From Alphaproteobacteria bacterium PA4 (lineage in GTDB: Bacteria > Pseudomonadota > Alphaproteobacteria > Sphingomonadales > Sphingomonadaceae), in NCBI GenBank assembly GCA_002256005.1, contig NKIQ01000006.1, positions 1 through 64,000 of the forward strand: 64,000 nucleotides of DNA, in the 5' to 3' direction. The position numbers were made by a program, and so were the translations under genes. This document shows positions 35,288 through 44,756 of the stretch, in pieces (the stretch's first letter is position 1; every line of letters begins with the position of its first letter). The notes under the pieces are model-generated. The model saw only the letters and a program-made list of their open reading frames with translations. It was not told where the DNA came from and ran no database searches.

Positions 35288-36992
35288 GCTCCACCTCCCC
35301 GCGGCCCTGGCGGCGCAGCGTGTCGAATTCGCCGCGCGAGGCGACGATGGCCTGGCTGTCGCGCCCCAGCCACAGGAAATCGTCGAGCGTCACGGCTTCC
35401 GGTCGGTTGCTGAAATAGATGAGCGTCGTGCGCTGGCCGGCGAGATGGTCGAAGACCCGCTGCAACCGGTCGGCCGCCACCACATCGAACAGCGGCGACA
35501 GCACCAGGATACGCGGCGGTGCCAGCACGGCGGCGGCCAGCTTCAGCTGCATGGTCTTGGCCAGCGACAGCGGCCAGCCGGTGGAGGACAGGGTTGTCTG
35601 CAGGCCATCGGGCAGCATGGCGATGCGATCGGCCAGCCCGACCAGTTCCAGCGCGTCGAGAATCGCCGCCGGGTCGCCATCAGGGCTGGACAGGCGCAGA
35701 TAGTCGATGACGCTGCTTTCGACGATATAGGGCCGATCGAGCACGATGACGTCGCTGCGCAGCTGCAGGATGTCCATCGCGGCGATGTCGACGCCGCCCA
35801 GCGTGACGATGCCATTGTCGGGTTTGAGCAGGCGCTTGAGCAGGCTGGAGAATTCGCGCTCCATGCCCGGCGAGCCCTGCGCCACCAGCCGCGCCCCTTC
35901 CGGAATTTCGAGATCGAAGCGCACGGGGCCGGAGATGTGCTGGAAGCGCACGTTCGACAGGCCCAGCGCCGCGCCGCGCGCCGCGAGCAGCGAGCGGCCA
36001 TCGGGCGCCGGTTCCTGCGGGATGCCATAGAGCAGCGCCAGTTCCTCGACACTGGCGACCAGCGTGTAGAAACTGTCGAGATAGGTGCCGAGCTGGGCAA
36101 CGCCATAGAAGGCGCCCGACAGGATCAGCTCTGCCGCCACCAGCTGCCCGATCGACAATTGTTCCTGGATGACCAGCCAGCCGCCCAGCGCCAGCAGCCC
36201 GGCGCTGGCGGCGGCATAGAGCAGCATCAGCGCGATGTTCTGCGGCAGCGTGTAGCGATAGTTGAGCCTGTGCGCCGCCACATATTTCGCGGACACTTCA
36301 TCCGACTTCTCGATGGCATAGTCGAGATGGCGGGCCGATTTGTAGAAGCCGTTGGAAGCGCCGACGCTTTCCAGCCAGTGCGCCGCATAATATTTCTGAT
36401 GGCTGAGCGTGATCGAGCTGAGCATCGCACCGCGCGCCCAGATCGCCCAGATCAGCCAGACCAGCAGCACGACGATGATGTTGAAGGCGAGGAAGAACGG
36501 GTGATAGAAGGCAGTGACCACAAAGCCGACGGCCGCCTGCAGGATGATGGTGAAACCACCGATCAGCAGCGACGGTATCGCCTTCTGCACATTGATCAGC
36601 TCGAAATAGCGATTGAACAGATCGATGCGACGCTCGTCCTGGAAAAACGGGTTGGCGGCATTGATCGTCTTCATCGTGACATCGGCGACCAGTCGGGCGA
36701 CGAAGCGGCGCCGGAAGATTTCCATCAGATGCGCGCGGAACAGGCCGAGGACGCCCGACAGCAGCAGCAGCACGAACAGCACGGCGGCGAGCGTGAACAG
36801 GGGTGCCGGCAGCGCCGTGTTGGCGATGCTGTTGATCAGCAGCTGCACCGACACCGGCACCGCCAGCGTCAACAGGCTGATGCCGAGGCCATAGACGATC
36901 GCCAGCCAGAAGAAATTCCGCTCCGGGCCCAGAATCGGCCCGACCCAGCGGAACACGTCGCGCAGGCGTATCTGGTGGTTGTCAGCGGCCAT
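35280..36992 (-). CDS. ABC-exporter-like protein with degenerate nucleotide-binding domain
   Basis: This is a protein of about 570 aa with a six-helix ABC exporter transmembrane domain (about residues 20-330) fused to an ABC-ATPase fold that has lost its catalytic motifs. The Walker A position reads GSPGMERE (about residues 373-380), without the Lys-Ser/Thr. The Q-loop has no Gln. The LSGGQ position reads LSLAK. Walker B reads ILVLSPLFD (about 495-503), lacking Asp-Glu. The H-loop His is Asn (YFSNRP). The rest is well preserved and the frame is unbroken, so it looks selected rather than decayed. An upstream in-frame ATG at 36998 is an alternative start. It is coupled to hlyD and tolC. Confidence 0.85.
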   Translation of the reverse strand: MAADNHQIRLRDVFRWVGPILGPERNFFWLAIVYGLGISLLTLAVPVSVQLLINSIANTALPAPLFTLAAVLFVLLLLSGVLGLFRAHLMEIFRRRFVARLVADVTMKTINAANPFFQDERRIDLFNRYFELINVQKAIPSLLIGGFTIILQAAVGFVVTAFYHPFFLAFNIIVVLLVWLIWAIWARGAMLSSITLSHQKYYAAHWLESVGASNGFYKSARHLDYAIEKSDEVSAKYVAAHRLNYRYTLPQNIALMLLYAAASAGLLALGGWLVIQEQLSIGQLVAAELILSGAFYGVAQLGTYLDSFYTLVASVEELALLYGIPQEPAPDGRSLLAARGAALGLSNVRFQHISGPVRFDLEIPEGARLVAQGSPGMEREFSSLLKRLLKPDNGIVTLGGVDIAAMDILQLRSDVIVLDRPYIVESSVIDYLRLSSPDGDPAAILDALELVGLADRIAMLPDGLQTTLSSTGWPLSLAKTMQLKLAAAVLAPPRILVLSPLFDVVAADRLQRVFDHLAGQRTTLIYFSNRPEAVTLDDFLWLGRDSQAIVASRGEFDTLRRQGRGEVEHG

Positions 36993-37127
36993 GATCATCC
37001 CGATTGCGCCGGCGCCCATCGCGCGGCGCTGCCATGGTGGGAAGCCTGTCCACCATCCGCAAGGGGCTGACGTCGAAAAGATTACAAAAAGGCAAGAAAT
37101 CCCTCCGCCGCGGCTGGCCGATCGCGT

Positions 37128-37607
37128 CTAGAGCAGCTTCTCGATGTCGGCGGCCAGCGCCTCCGGCGTGGTCGACGGTGCATAGCGATCGACGACCCGG
37201 CCGTCGCGGGCGACAAGGAATTTGGTGAAGTTCCATTTGATTGCCGTCGTGCCCAGCAGGCCGGGCGCCGCCGTCTTCAACAGCTTGAACAGCGGGTGGG
37301 CCTTGTCGCCGTTCACATCGACCTTGGCGAACATCGGGAAGTCGACATCATAGGTCAGCTTGCAGAAATTGGCGATTTCGGCCTCGTCACCCGGTTCCTG
37401 GGCACCAAACTGGTTGCAGGGGAAACCGAGCACGCTGAAGCCCTTGGCGCCATAGGTCTTCTGCAGCGCCTCCAGCCCGTCATATTGCGGCGTGAAGCCG
37501 CACTTGCTGGCAGTGTTGACGATCAGCAGCACCTGGTTCTGCCATTCGGCGAGCGGCACCTCGCGGCCATCGATGCTGCGCGCCGTGATGTCGAAGATGC
37601 CGGTCAT
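37128..37607 (-). CDS. Glutathione peroxidase
   Basis: This 159-aa protein has the family signatures LLIVNTASKCGFTPQYDGLE (catalytic Cys in place of selenocysteine), GFPCNQFGAQEPG and the Trp-containing IKWNFTKFLV. It reduces hydroperoxides, with thioredoxin or glutathione as partner. Its start is two bases from the tdk stop. The exporter genes follow after 135 bases. Confidence 0.93.
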   Translation of the reverse strand: MTGIFDITARSIDGREVPLAEWQNQVLLIVNTASKCGFTPQYDGLEALQKTYGAKGFSVLGFPCNQFGAQEPGDEAEIANFCKLTYDVDFPMFAKVDVNGDKAHPLFKLLKTAAPGLLGTTAIKWNFTKFLVARDGRVVDRYAPSTTPEALAADIEKLL

Positions 37608-37608
37608 G

Positions 37609-38202
37609 TCAGTTCCCTTCCTGCCAGCCGCGGCCTTCCAGTGCCGCGGTGAAATGTCGGCGACACAGCGCCACATAGCGATCATTGCCACCGATCTCGG
37701 TCTGCGCGCCAGCCACCACCGGCGCGCCGGCGCCATCGATGCGCAAATTCATCGTCGCCTTGCGGCCGCAGCCGCAGATCGCCTTGATCTCGTTCAGCAC
37801 ATCGGCAATCGCCAGCAGCCATTGGCTGCCTTCGAACAGATTGCCGAGGAAATCGGTGCGCAGCCCATAGCAGAGCACCGGAATATCGCGTTCGTCGCAG
37901 ACCCGCGCCAGCTGCCAGACCTGGGCCTTTGTCAGGAACTGCGCCTCGTCGACGGCGACGCAATCAACGCGGGCGGGCGCCGAGGCGACCAGCGCGAACA
38001 GATCGGTTTCGGCATCGAACGGCGTCGCCGGCGCCGTCAGCCCGATGCGCGAGGCGATGACGCCGGTCGCGGCGCGATCGTCGATGGCGGCCGTGAACAG
38101 CATCGTCGTCATGCCGCGTTCGCGATAGTTGAAGCTCGATTGCAGCAGGATCGTCGATTTCCCGGCGTTCATCGAGGCATAGTAGAAATAGAGCTTGGCC
38201 AT
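37609..38202 (-). CDS. tdk: Thymidine kinase
   Basis: This 197-aa type II thymidine kinase phosphorylates thymidine for salvage. It shows the Walker [20 protein letters not shown], the DEAQFL motif, and the zinc-ribbon cysteines [19 protein letters not shown] precedes the ATG at 38202; a further ATG 15 bases upstream is in frame but lacks a Shine-Dalgarno. It is transcribed with gpx. Confidence 0.93.
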   Translation of the reverse strand: MAKLYFYYASMNAGKSTILLQSSFNYRERGMTTMLFTAAIDDRAATGVIASRIGLTAPATPFDAETDLFALVASAPARVDCVAVDEAQFLTKAQVWQLARVCDERDIPVLCYGLRTDFLGNLFEGSQWLLAIADVLNEIKAICGCGRKATMNLRIDGAGAPVVAGAQTEIGGNDRYVALCRRHFTAALEGRGWQEGN

Positions 38203-38631
38203 CGCCGCCTTGTCCATGCTCACGCACCGGGGGTCAACCATCGCGGCGCAAGGGCAGGTGCGACAATCAGCGTCAGCGCCGAACGTTACAATTCTGTTGT
38301 GCGTTGGCCATGAACCGGTTTGGATATGGGTGACCGCCTGCAATCGGTTGCGCGCACCGTTCCAACGCTTTGTTGCTTTACAGACACAGTGACTGACGGA
38401 ATCGTGCGACGGGAACCAAGCGGCTTGTATTGATCGTGCGTAATGCGTCAGTCTCTCCACTGTTCGGATGACTGCATGAACAGCAGCGGCGAACCGGTTG
38501 GAAGCGTTCGGGGGAGCGGAACAGCGTTTGCGATGGCGGCCATTGTGCCGATCGGAACCCTGTGCCCGCGCTGCAAGAACGCATCCGATCGGGGTTGGGG
38601 AGGTCCGGATTTTTTCGCGAGGGACCAATTG
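38203..38631. other. Intergenic region before the TonB receptor
   Basis: These 429 bases separate divergent tdk and the receptor gene. Open frames cross the region and could extend the receptor N-terminus to 38443, but a signal peptide starts only at 38632. I see no clear promoter, riboswitch or RNA gene; it probably holds both promoters and a long 5' leader. Confidence 0.5.
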
Positions 38632-41292
38632 ATGATAACACCGATGCTTCGAAACCGCTTGCGCCGCACCGCCGCGTCGCTGCCCGTGCTGGCCATCGCC
38701 AGCCTGGGTCTGGCCGATGTGGCGATGGCGCAGGATGCTGCGAACAAGGCCGCAGCCGATACCGACACCATCGTCGTCACCGGCACGCGCCGCGTCGACC
38801 GTACGGTGACCGAATCGTCGGTGCCGGTCGATGTGTTCACCGCATCCGACCTGAAGACGCAGCCCAGCCCGCAGCTGCAGACCATCCTGCAGACCCTCGT
38901 CCCGTCGTTCAACCAGCAGCGCAACCTGCTCGGCGACGCTTCGGCCTTCGTCCGCCCGCCGACGCTGCGCGGCCTGCCGCCGGATCAGATCCTCGTGCTC
39001 GTCAACGGCAAGCGCATGCACCGTTCGGCGCTGGTCCAGGTGACTGGCGGCGCGCTCGCCCAGGGTGCCCAGGGTCCCGACCTTTCGCAGATCCCGGCGC
39101 AGGCGCTCGGCCGCATCGAAGTGCTGCGTGACGGTGCGTCGGCCCTTTACGGGTCGGATGCCATCGCCGGCGTGATCAACCTCGGCCTCAGCCGCAAGGA
39201 CAGCGGCCTCGACGTGCAGGCCCGTTATGGCCAGACCTATCAGGGCGACGGCCAGGACACCCAGATCTCGGCGATCTGGGGCACCAAGCTCGGCAATGAT
39301 GGCGGCTTCTTCAACATCAGCGGCGAATTCATCGACCAGAACATCTTCGATCGCTCGGCACCGCGACCGGAAATCGCACCGCTGGTCGCCGCCGGCATCA
39401 AGCCGCCGATCGCCAACGGCAACCGCCTCGGTCAGCCCGAAAACCGCGCCTATCGCGTGGTGTTCAACTCGTCGATTCCGGTCGGTGACAAGGATGAAGT
39501 CTATCTGTTCGGCAATTGGGGCACCCAGCGCCAGGGCAACGACTTCAACTATCGCCGCCCGATCGCCGTCACCACCACGCCGATTCCGGGTCGTGGCCCG
39601 GGCTTCGGCAACACCGGCAGTTTCGGCAAGTCGATAAACACCACCTATCTCGATCGCCTGCCCAACGGCAATTTCAGCGAAACCGGCCGGACGTTCGAAG
39701 CCAGCCAGATCTTCCCGAATGGCTTCACGCCGTTCTTCGAAGCCGAGAACGAGGATGTCTCCATCGTCGGCGGCTACAAGGGCGAAATGGAAAACGGCCT
39801 GCGGTACGATATCTCGGCCGCGTCCGGGACCAACAAGATCCGTTACTTCATGGGCAACACGCTCAACCCGTCCCTGGGCCCGGATTCGCCGACCAACTTC
39901 TACCTCGGCAGCCTGAAGCAGACCGAAACCAACCTGAACGTCGACCTCAGCTATCCGATGGAAGTCGGGCTTGCCAGCCCGCTGAATATCGCTGGCGGTT
40001 TCGAGTTCCGGCGTGAAGCTTATGAAGTGGGCATGGGTGACCGCGCCTCCTGGGTGACGGGCCCCTATGCCGCACAGACGGTGCAGCGCGCCAATGGCAC
40101 GACATTCCTGTCGACCAAGCCGGTCGGCGCAAACGGCTTCCCAGGCTTCGGTCCGGATTCGGTCAGCGCCGGCGGCCGCAACAGCGTTTCGGCCTATCTC
40201 GATCTCGAAGCCGATATCGTCGAGAGCTTCACGCTTTCGGGTGCCTTGCGCTACGATCGGTTCACCGATTTCGGCGACACGATCAATGGCAAGATCTCGG
40301 CACGCTGGGCGATCAACGACGTCATCGCCGTGCGCGGGAACTTCAACACCGGGTTCCGCGCACCGACGCCGGGCCAGCAGCTGACCCAGAACGTCCAGAC
40401 TGCCTTCCCCAACGGCAGCCCGGTGCCCGTCGCCGTCGCCACAGTGCGACCGGACAGCATCGTCGGCATCGCCTATGGTTCGTCGGCCCTGAAGCCCGAG
40501 AAATCGACCAGCTTCTCGGGCGGCGCCGTGCTGACCCCGGGCGGCGGCTTCAACTTCACCGTCGACTATTACAACATCAAGGTGACCGACCGTATCGGCA
40601 TTACCGGCAACTTCAACGTCACGGCTGCCAATCAGCAGGCGTTGCTGGCGCTGGGCGTGACCAATGCCCTCGATCTCGGCCAGATCAACTTCTTCACCAA
40701 TGGCTTTGCCACCCGCACCCAGGGTGTCGACGCGGTGTTGACGCATCGGGCTGACAGCGACCTCGGCAACTTCAACACCAGCCTCGCCGTCAACTGGAAC
40801 AAGACCAACGTCACCAGCATCCGCTCGGTGGTCCAGTCGTCCGCCGTGGGTGGCGCGTCGTCGCCGCTGATCGACCGCGTGCGTGAAGGCAATATCGAGG
40901 AATCGCTGCCGCGGTGGCGTGCGGTGCTGTCGGAAACCTATACCAAGGGCATTTTCGACGTGACGGCGCGGGTCAACTACGCCAGCAGCATCACCACCTA
41001 CTTCGCTCCGGTCACCGGTTTCGATCCGGCCTCGGCGGCGCTCTACCCCAACCCCTGGCCCAAGACGTTCGGTGCCGAGGTCTGGATGGACCTGGAAGTC
41101 GGCGTCACCATCAAGGACGACTACCGGATCGCGGTTGGTGCGCAGAACCTGTTCAACAACTATCCGGATCGCGAAACCCGCAACATCTACCCGCAGACGG
41201 GCGGTGCTGCGAACGGCTCCTACTATCCGGACACATCGCCGGTCGGTTGGGCCGGTGGCTTCTGGTACGTTCGCGCCAGCGCCAAGTTCTGA
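38632..41292 (+). CDS. TonB-dependent receptor
   Basis: This is an 886-aa outer membrane receptor. A signal peptide ends at AMA-QDA (about residue 33). The TonB box is [10 protein letters not shown] and the plug domain contains [20 protein letters not shown] and [23 protein letters not shown] (each quoted in part). The barrel follows, and the C-terminus is ASAKF with terminal Phe. The start at 38632 has GAGGGA upstream. It imports an unknown substrate with TonB energy. The adjacent exported RidA-like protein suggests a reactive imine or nitrogen compound, but that is inference. Confidence 0.95.
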   Translation: MITPMLRNRLRRTAASLPVLAIASLGLADVAMAQDAANKAAADTDTIVVTGTRRVDRTVTESSVPVDVFTASDLKTQPSPQLQTILQTLVPSFNQQRNLLGDASAFVRPPTLRGLPPDQILVLVNGKRMHRSALVQVTGGALAQGAQGPDLSQIPAQALGRIEVLRDGASALYGSDAIAGVINLGLSRKDSGLDVQARYGQTYQGDGQDTQISAIWGTKLGNDGGFFNISGEFIDQNIFDRSAPRPEIAPLVAAGIKPPIANGNRLGQPENRAYRVVFNSSIPVGDKDEVYLFGNWGTQRQGNDFNYRRPIAVTTTPIPGRGPGFGNTGSFGKSINTTYLDRLPNGNFSETGRTFEASQIFPNGFTPFFEAENEDVSIVGGYKGEMENGLRYDISAASGTNKIRYFMGNTLNPSLGPDSPTNFYLGSLKQTETNLNVDLSYPMEVGLASPLNIAGGFEFRREAYEVGMGDRASWVTGPYAAQTVQRANGTTFLSTKPVGANGFPGFGPDSVSAGGRNSVSAYLDLEADIVESFTLSGALRYDRFTDFGDTINGKISARWAINDVIAVRGNFNTGFRAPTPGQQLTQNVQTAFPNGSPVPVAVATVRPDSIVGIAYGSSALKPEKSTSFSGGAVLTPGGGFNFTVDYYNIKVTDRIGITGNFNVTAANQQALLALGVTNALDLGQINFFTNGFATRTQGVDAVLTHRADSDLGNFNTSLAVNWNKTNVTSIRSVVQSSAVGGASSPLIDRVREGNIEESLPRWRAVLSETYTKGIFDVTARVNYASSITTYFAPVTGFDPASAALYPNPWPKTFGAEVWMDLEVGVTIKDDYRIAVGAQNLFNNYPDRETRNIYPQTGGAANGSYYPDTSPVGWAGGFWYVRASAKF

Positions 41293-41316
41293 TAGCGGCC
41301 TGACAGGCTTGCGGAT

Positions 41317-41345
41317 GCGGGCGGCAGGATTATCCTGTCGCCCGC
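41317..41345. terminator. Hairpin after the TonB receptor
   Basis: GCGGGCG-CAGGA pairs with TCCTG-CGCCCGC around a four-base loop; the stem is about 12 bp with one mismatch. It follows the receptor stop and precedes the RidA gene, but has no T run. Confidence 0.5.
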
Positions 41346-41386
41346 AACTGTATCGACGCCAGTGATTTCAACCTGAAGGGGACAAG

Positions 41387-41899
41387 ATGATGAACCGCCT
41401 GCTGACTGCCCTGTTTGCCGCTGCCGCCATCGCGGGCCCGGCCCACGCCGCCGAAATCACCCGCCTCGTCAATCCGCCGCCGGCGCTTATCCTCGGCGGC
41501 GTCGTCGTGCCGGCCGGCAGCGAAACCGTACTGCTCTCGGGCCAGCTCGCCTCCCCGATCGATCCGTCGAAGCCGGCCACGAGCATCGCCGATTTCGGCG
41601 ACACCAAGACCCAGACCATCAGCATTTTCAAGAAGATCGACGCCGCGCTGAAGAAGATCGGTTATACGATGAAGGACGTGGTCAAGCTGACCGTGTTCGT
41701 CGCCGGTGACCCGGCGCTGGGCGGCAAGATGGACTTCGCCGGCTTCAACGAAGGCTATAAGCAGTTCTTCGGCACCGCCGAAAACCCCAACCTCGTCGCC
41801 CGTTCGACCGTGCAGGTCGCCGCCCTCGCCGGCCCGAACTTCCTGATCGAGATCGAGGCCATCGCGGCCAAGGCGCCGAAGATGGACCACAAGATGTAA
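41387..41899 (+). CDS. Exported RidA/YjgF-like protein
   Basis: This 170-aa protein has a signal peptide (MMNRLLTALFAAAAIAGPAHA) followed by a RidA domain. Conserved parts are the Gly-rich strand VLLSGQLASP, a helix with TQTISIFKKIDAALKKIGY, VVKLTVFV and VARSTVQVAALAGPNFLIEIEAIA (quoted in part), including the Arg that binds the imine intermediate. Ordinary RidA is cytoplasmic and deaminates reactive 2-aminoacrylate. An exported form next to a TonB receptor is unusual. The hairpin at 41317 lies between them, so co-transcription is uncertain. Confidence 0.85.
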   Translation: MMNRLLTALFAAAAIAGPAHAAEITRLVNPPPALILGGVVVPAGSETVLLSGQLASPIDPSKPATSIADFGDTKTQTISIFKKIDAALKKIGYTMKDVVKLTVFVAGDPALGGKMDFAGFNEGYKQFFGTAENPNLVARSTVQVAALAGPNFLIEIEAIAAKAPKMDHKM

Positions 41900-41933
41900 G
41901 GTCTGGTTTCGGCCCGTATCGAGACAATAAAAA

Positions 41934-42048
41934 GCCTCCGGCGGCTGGGGCCTTGGCCCCAGACCCCAATTCGATTGCCGATCTGAACCCATAGTCGGGT
42001 CCAGGCAAAGAATGGGGTCTGGGGCCTGAGGCCCTAGCCGCCGGAGGC
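41934..42048. repeat. Palindromic repeat family B, long copy 1
   Basis: The left arm 41934-41968 (starting GCCTCCGGCGGCTGGGG, with an inner GGCC-TT-GGCC hairpin) pairs with the right arm 42013-42048, around a 44-base unique centre. It lies between the convergent RidA and Spy-like genes. Confidence 0.85.
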
Positions 42049-42057
42049 TTGATTCGT

Positions 42058-42657
42058 TCAGCCCCCGATCGGCGGCATATCGCTTTCCAGCATCATGCTC
42101 ATGTGATCGGGGCCGCCCATGGGCCCGCCCATCGGGCCGCCCATGCCGCCACCCGGACCGCGGCGGTCGCGCCATTGCTTCAGCCGCTGTTCCATGCGGG
42201 CCTTCATCACCCGGGTTTCGTTGACGAAGGCCTTGCGGTCGGCAACCGTCAGCTTGTTGAAGGCATCGACCATGGCGGCCTGGGCGCGTTCGCGGCCGGC
42301 GTTGGCGGCGGCGCGCTCCTCGTCCATCGCCCGCTTCAGCGCGGCATTGTCCAGCTTGTCGGCCTCGAGGATGGTCAGCATCTTGTCGCGCGCGGCCTTG
42401 ACCGCGTCATGCTCGGCCTTGCGATCGGCGGCGGCGCGCATCGCATCGCGCATGATGGCCTGGCCGGCTTCGCTCATCGTCGCAAAGGTCGGGCCTTGCG
42501 GCATCCCGCCCGGGCCGCGCCGCAGCAGCATCATGCGCTTCTGCACCATCGGCTGGGCGCCGGCGGGGGGCGCCGGCGGGGCGGACTGGGCGAGTGCGGG
42601 GGCGGCCACAGCCAGGGCCAGCGCGGCGAGCGTGGCGCGCATTGGGAGTTTGCTCAT
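42058..42657 (-). CDS. Spy/CnrX-like periplasmic sensor protein
   Basis: This is a 199-aa exported protein (signal peptide to about residue 23, ALAQS). A helical, charged central part contains an LTxxDRKAF-like segment (NKLTVADRKAFVNETRVMKARMEQ, quoted in part), as in the Spy/CpxP/CnrX heavy-metal-sensor group. The tail is Gly-Met rich with a HMSMM cluster, a possible metal site. It overlaps the anti-sigma candidate by 4 bases, in one operon with the ECF sigma factor, which suggests a CnrYXH-like envelope or metal sensing module. Confidence 0.75.
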   Translation of the reverse strand: MSKLPMRATLAALALAVAAPALAQSAPPAPPAGAQPMVQKRMMLLRRGPGGMPQGPTFATMSEAGQAIMRDAMRAAADRKAEHDAVKAARDKMLTILEADKLDNAALKRAMDEERAAANAGRERAQAAMVDAFNKLTVADRKAFVNETRVMKARMEQRLKQWRDRRGPGGGMGGPMGGPMGGPDHMSMMLESDMPPIGG

Positions 42658-43112
42658 ATCAGGTCTTCCTCATCCTGGGTCGGCGTGAACACTGTGGCAA
42701 AGACGACATCGGCGTCATTGCCGGTCACCGCGGCCGACGGCGCGGTGGTAGCGGTGGATTGGGCGATCTGGGATTCGGGTGGCGCCGCCTCGGGCATGGC
42801 CAGCACCAGCACGGCGGCCAGCGCGGCGGCAATGGCACCGCCGCCCAGCCAGAGCGGCAGGCGACGCGGCGCACGCTGCTGCGGCAGCGCGGTGATGGCG
42901 GCGACATCGAGCGCCGGCAGCGGCGCATCCGCGCCGGCCCAATCCGCCAGCAATGCATCGAGCGCGCGTGCGTCCGCCAGGGCCGCCGCCACCGCCGGGT
43001 CACCGGCCAGCGCCAGCACGCCGGGTCGGGCGTCGTCGGGCCAGCGTGCCGCATCGCCGCCGTGCGCGGCGATGATGGCCAGAGCCTGTTCGATGGTGAA
43101 AGGCGTGTTCAA
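42654..43112 (-). CDS. Membrane-anchored anti-sigma factor candidate
   Basis: This 152-aa protein has a helical acidic N-terminal part (residues 1-82), one transmembrane helix (LWLGGGAIAAALAAVLVLAM) and a short periplasmic tail. No zinc-binding ZAS motif is visible. Position and topology (directly after an ECF sigma gene with a 4-base overlap, before a periplasmic sensor) are those of an anti-sigma factor; this is inferred from context. Confidence 0.65.
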   Translation of the reverse strand: MNTPFTIEQALAIIAAHGGDAARWPDDARPGVLALAGDPAVAAALADARALDALLADWAGADAPLPALDVAAITALPQQRAPRRLPLWLGGGAIAAALAAVLVLAMPEAAPPESQIAQSTATTAPSAAVTGNDADVVFATVFTPTQDEEDLI

Positions 43113-43675
43113 CGTTCGTCCGTTTCCGCAATCAGGGTTCGCAATTCCATACGGGCGCGGCCGAGCAATCCCTCGACAGCCTTGGCCGTGGTTTCGAGCA
43201 CGACCGCAATTTCCGCCATCGACAGGCCATCGCCGTGGAACATGGCAAGCGCGGCGCGCTGGCGCGGCAGGAGTTTTTCCATTGCGGCATCCAGCCGCCG
43301 GCGCTGGTCATTGGCCAGTGCCGCCGCCTCCGGATCGGGGGCATCGCTGGCCAGGTGCATCGCCTCCTCGATCGGCGATACAAGGCGCATGGCGCGGCGG
43401 CGGTCGAGGCAGAGATTGACGACGATGCGGCGAAACCAGCCCTCCACCGAGCCGCGCGCCGAATCATAGCGATCGGCGAGCGTCCACAGCCGGGTCAGCG
43501 CCACCTGCACGACATCCTCGGCGGCGGCGCGATCGTTGAGCGTGCGTTCGGCGAGCCGCTGGCCCAACCCCTGCAATTCGCCGACCAGCGCTGCAAAGGC
43601 CGCCCGATCGCCGGCGACGACGCGCTGCATCAGTCCGTCGAGACGGTCGTTCGAAGCGAAGGGGGCACGCACCAT
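43109..43675 (-). CDS. ECF RNA polymerase sigma factor
   Basis: This is a 188-aa sigma-70 family member with region 2 (AAEDVVQVALTRLWTLADRYD, then WFRRIVVNLCLDRRR) and region 4 (LPRQRAALAMFHGDGLSMAEIAVVLETTAKAVEGLLGRAR, quoted in part). It is co-transcribed with the anti-sigma candidate and the sensor. The upstream histone-deacetylase-like gene ends only 9 bases before, so it may be in the same transcript. Confidence 0.93.
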   Translation of the reverse strand: MVRAPFASNDRLDGLMQRVVAGDRAAFAALVGELQGLGQRLAERTLNDRAAAEDVVQVALTRLWTLADRYDSARGSVEGWFRRIVVNLCLDRRRAMRLVSPIEEAMHLASDAPDPEAAALANDQRRRLDAAMEKLLPRQRAALAMFHGDGLSMAEIAVVLETTAKAVEGLLGRARMELRTLIAETDER

Positions 43676-43684
43676 GACTGCCGA

Positions 43685-44611
43685 TCATACGCCAGGGCGC
43701 TGAAATTCCCTCGCAGCCGCCCATTGCGCCATCAGCCCGCGCGCATGGCGCTGTGCCACCGCCATGCGATCGGCGCCATAGCCACCACCCAGTGTCGAGG
43801 CGATGGCAATGCCGCGCTGCCGGCAAACCTTGACTACATGCGCGTCGCGCGCCGCCAGCCCGGCGTCGGTCAGTGCCAGCCGGCCCAGCTTGTCCTCACC
43901 GTGTGGATCGACGCCGGCCTGGAACAGCACCAGATCCGGGCCGAGGGCGAGCAGCGCCGCCAGTTCGGTCGCCAGTAGCGCCAGATAATCGGCATCGCCC
44001 ATCCCATCCGGCAGCGCGACATCGCGGAAGCTGCGCGCCTTGCGCACCGGGAAATTGCGCTCGGCATGCATCGAAAAGGTCAGCACATCGTTACGCCCGG
44101 CGAACATCACCGCCGTGCCATCGCCCTGATGCACATCCAGATCGACGATCAGCACGCGCCGCGCCATGCCCTCCACCACCAGCCGGTTGGCGGCGATGGC
44201 CAGATCATTGGTGACACAATAGCCGGCGCCGCTGTCCGGCAGCGCATGATGGCTGCCGCCGGCGCCATTGGCGGCAAAGCCGTGCCGCAGCGCATGGCAC
44301 GCGGCTGCATAAGTGCCGCCCGCCACCGCCAGCGTACGCCGCGCCACCTCCGCTGTCACCGGAAAGCCGATGCGCCGTTCGATGGCCGGATCGACCCGTG
44401 CCGCCAGCACCGCCGCGACATAGTCCGGGTCATGCACCGCCTCCAGCCAGTGCCGCGGCATCGGGTCCGGGCTGCGCAGATTCACCGCTTGCCCGGCCTC
44501 TGCCAGCGCTGTCAGCACCAGCGCATATTTCGACATGGGGAAGGAATGCCCGGCCGGCAGCGCCGCGACATAATCGGGGTGGTGGAAGAGTGGGAGTGGC
44601 GCTGAAATCAC
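43685..44611 (-). CDS. Histone deacetylase family protein
   Basis: This is a 308-aa class II-like deacetylase (acetoin-utilisation/APAH relative). Metal and catalytic elements are [23 protein letters not shown] (His-His pair), [17 protein letters not shown] (Asp-His ligands) and [17 protein letters not shown] (each quoted in part). It may deacetylate polyamines or proteins in the cytoplasm. It sits at the head of the sigma-factor operon, which is unusual. Confidence 0.9.
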   Translation of the reverse strand: MISAPLPLFHHPDYVAALPAGHSFPMSKYALVLTALAEAGQAVNLRSPDPMPRHWLEAVHDPDYVAAVLAARVDPAIERRIGFPVTAEVARRTLAVAGGTYAAACHALRHGFAANGAGGSHHALPDSGAGYCVTNDLAIAANRLVVEGMARRVLIVDLDVHQGDGTAVMFAGRNDVLTFSMHAERNFPVRKARSFRDVALPDGMGDADYLALLATELAALLALGPDLVLFQAGVDPHGEDKLGRLALTDAGLAARDAHVVKVCRQRGIAIASTLGGGYGADRMAVAQRHARGLMAQWAAAREFQRPGV

Positions 44612-44620
44612 GAGAAGAAG

Positions 44621-44747
44621 GGCCTTCGGCGGCTGGGGCCGACGGCCCCAGACCCCGATCGATTCAGAGCGGCATCATGACCACATGCGCTCCCGGTGCG
44701 AATGCAACAAATGGGGTCTGGGGCCCAAGGCCCCAGCCGCCGGAGGC
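44621..44747. repeat. Palindromic repeat family B, long copy 2
   Basis: The left arm 44621-44656 and the right arm 44713-44747 match the 41934 copy, including the inner GGCCCCAGACCCC/GGGGTCTGGGGCC part. The 56-base centre is partly similar to that of copy 1. It lies between two minus-strand genes, deacetylase and pepN. Confidence 0.85.
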
Positions 44748-44756
44748 AAAATCCCC

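Noticed and set aside
34164..37070. Large + strand open frames opposite the ABC and HlyD genes
   Set aside because: They consist of Arg/Gln/His-rich shadow sequence with no domains, while the minus strand gives complete families.
38443..38631. Extended N-terminus of the TonB receptor
   Set aside because: The added residues precede a normal signal peptide starting at 38632, which has its own GAGGGA ribosome site.
37609..40746. 1045-aa minus-strand open frame running from opposite the TonB receptor into tdk
   Set aside because: Only its C-terminal 197 residues are thymidine kinase; the rest is antisense to the receptor.
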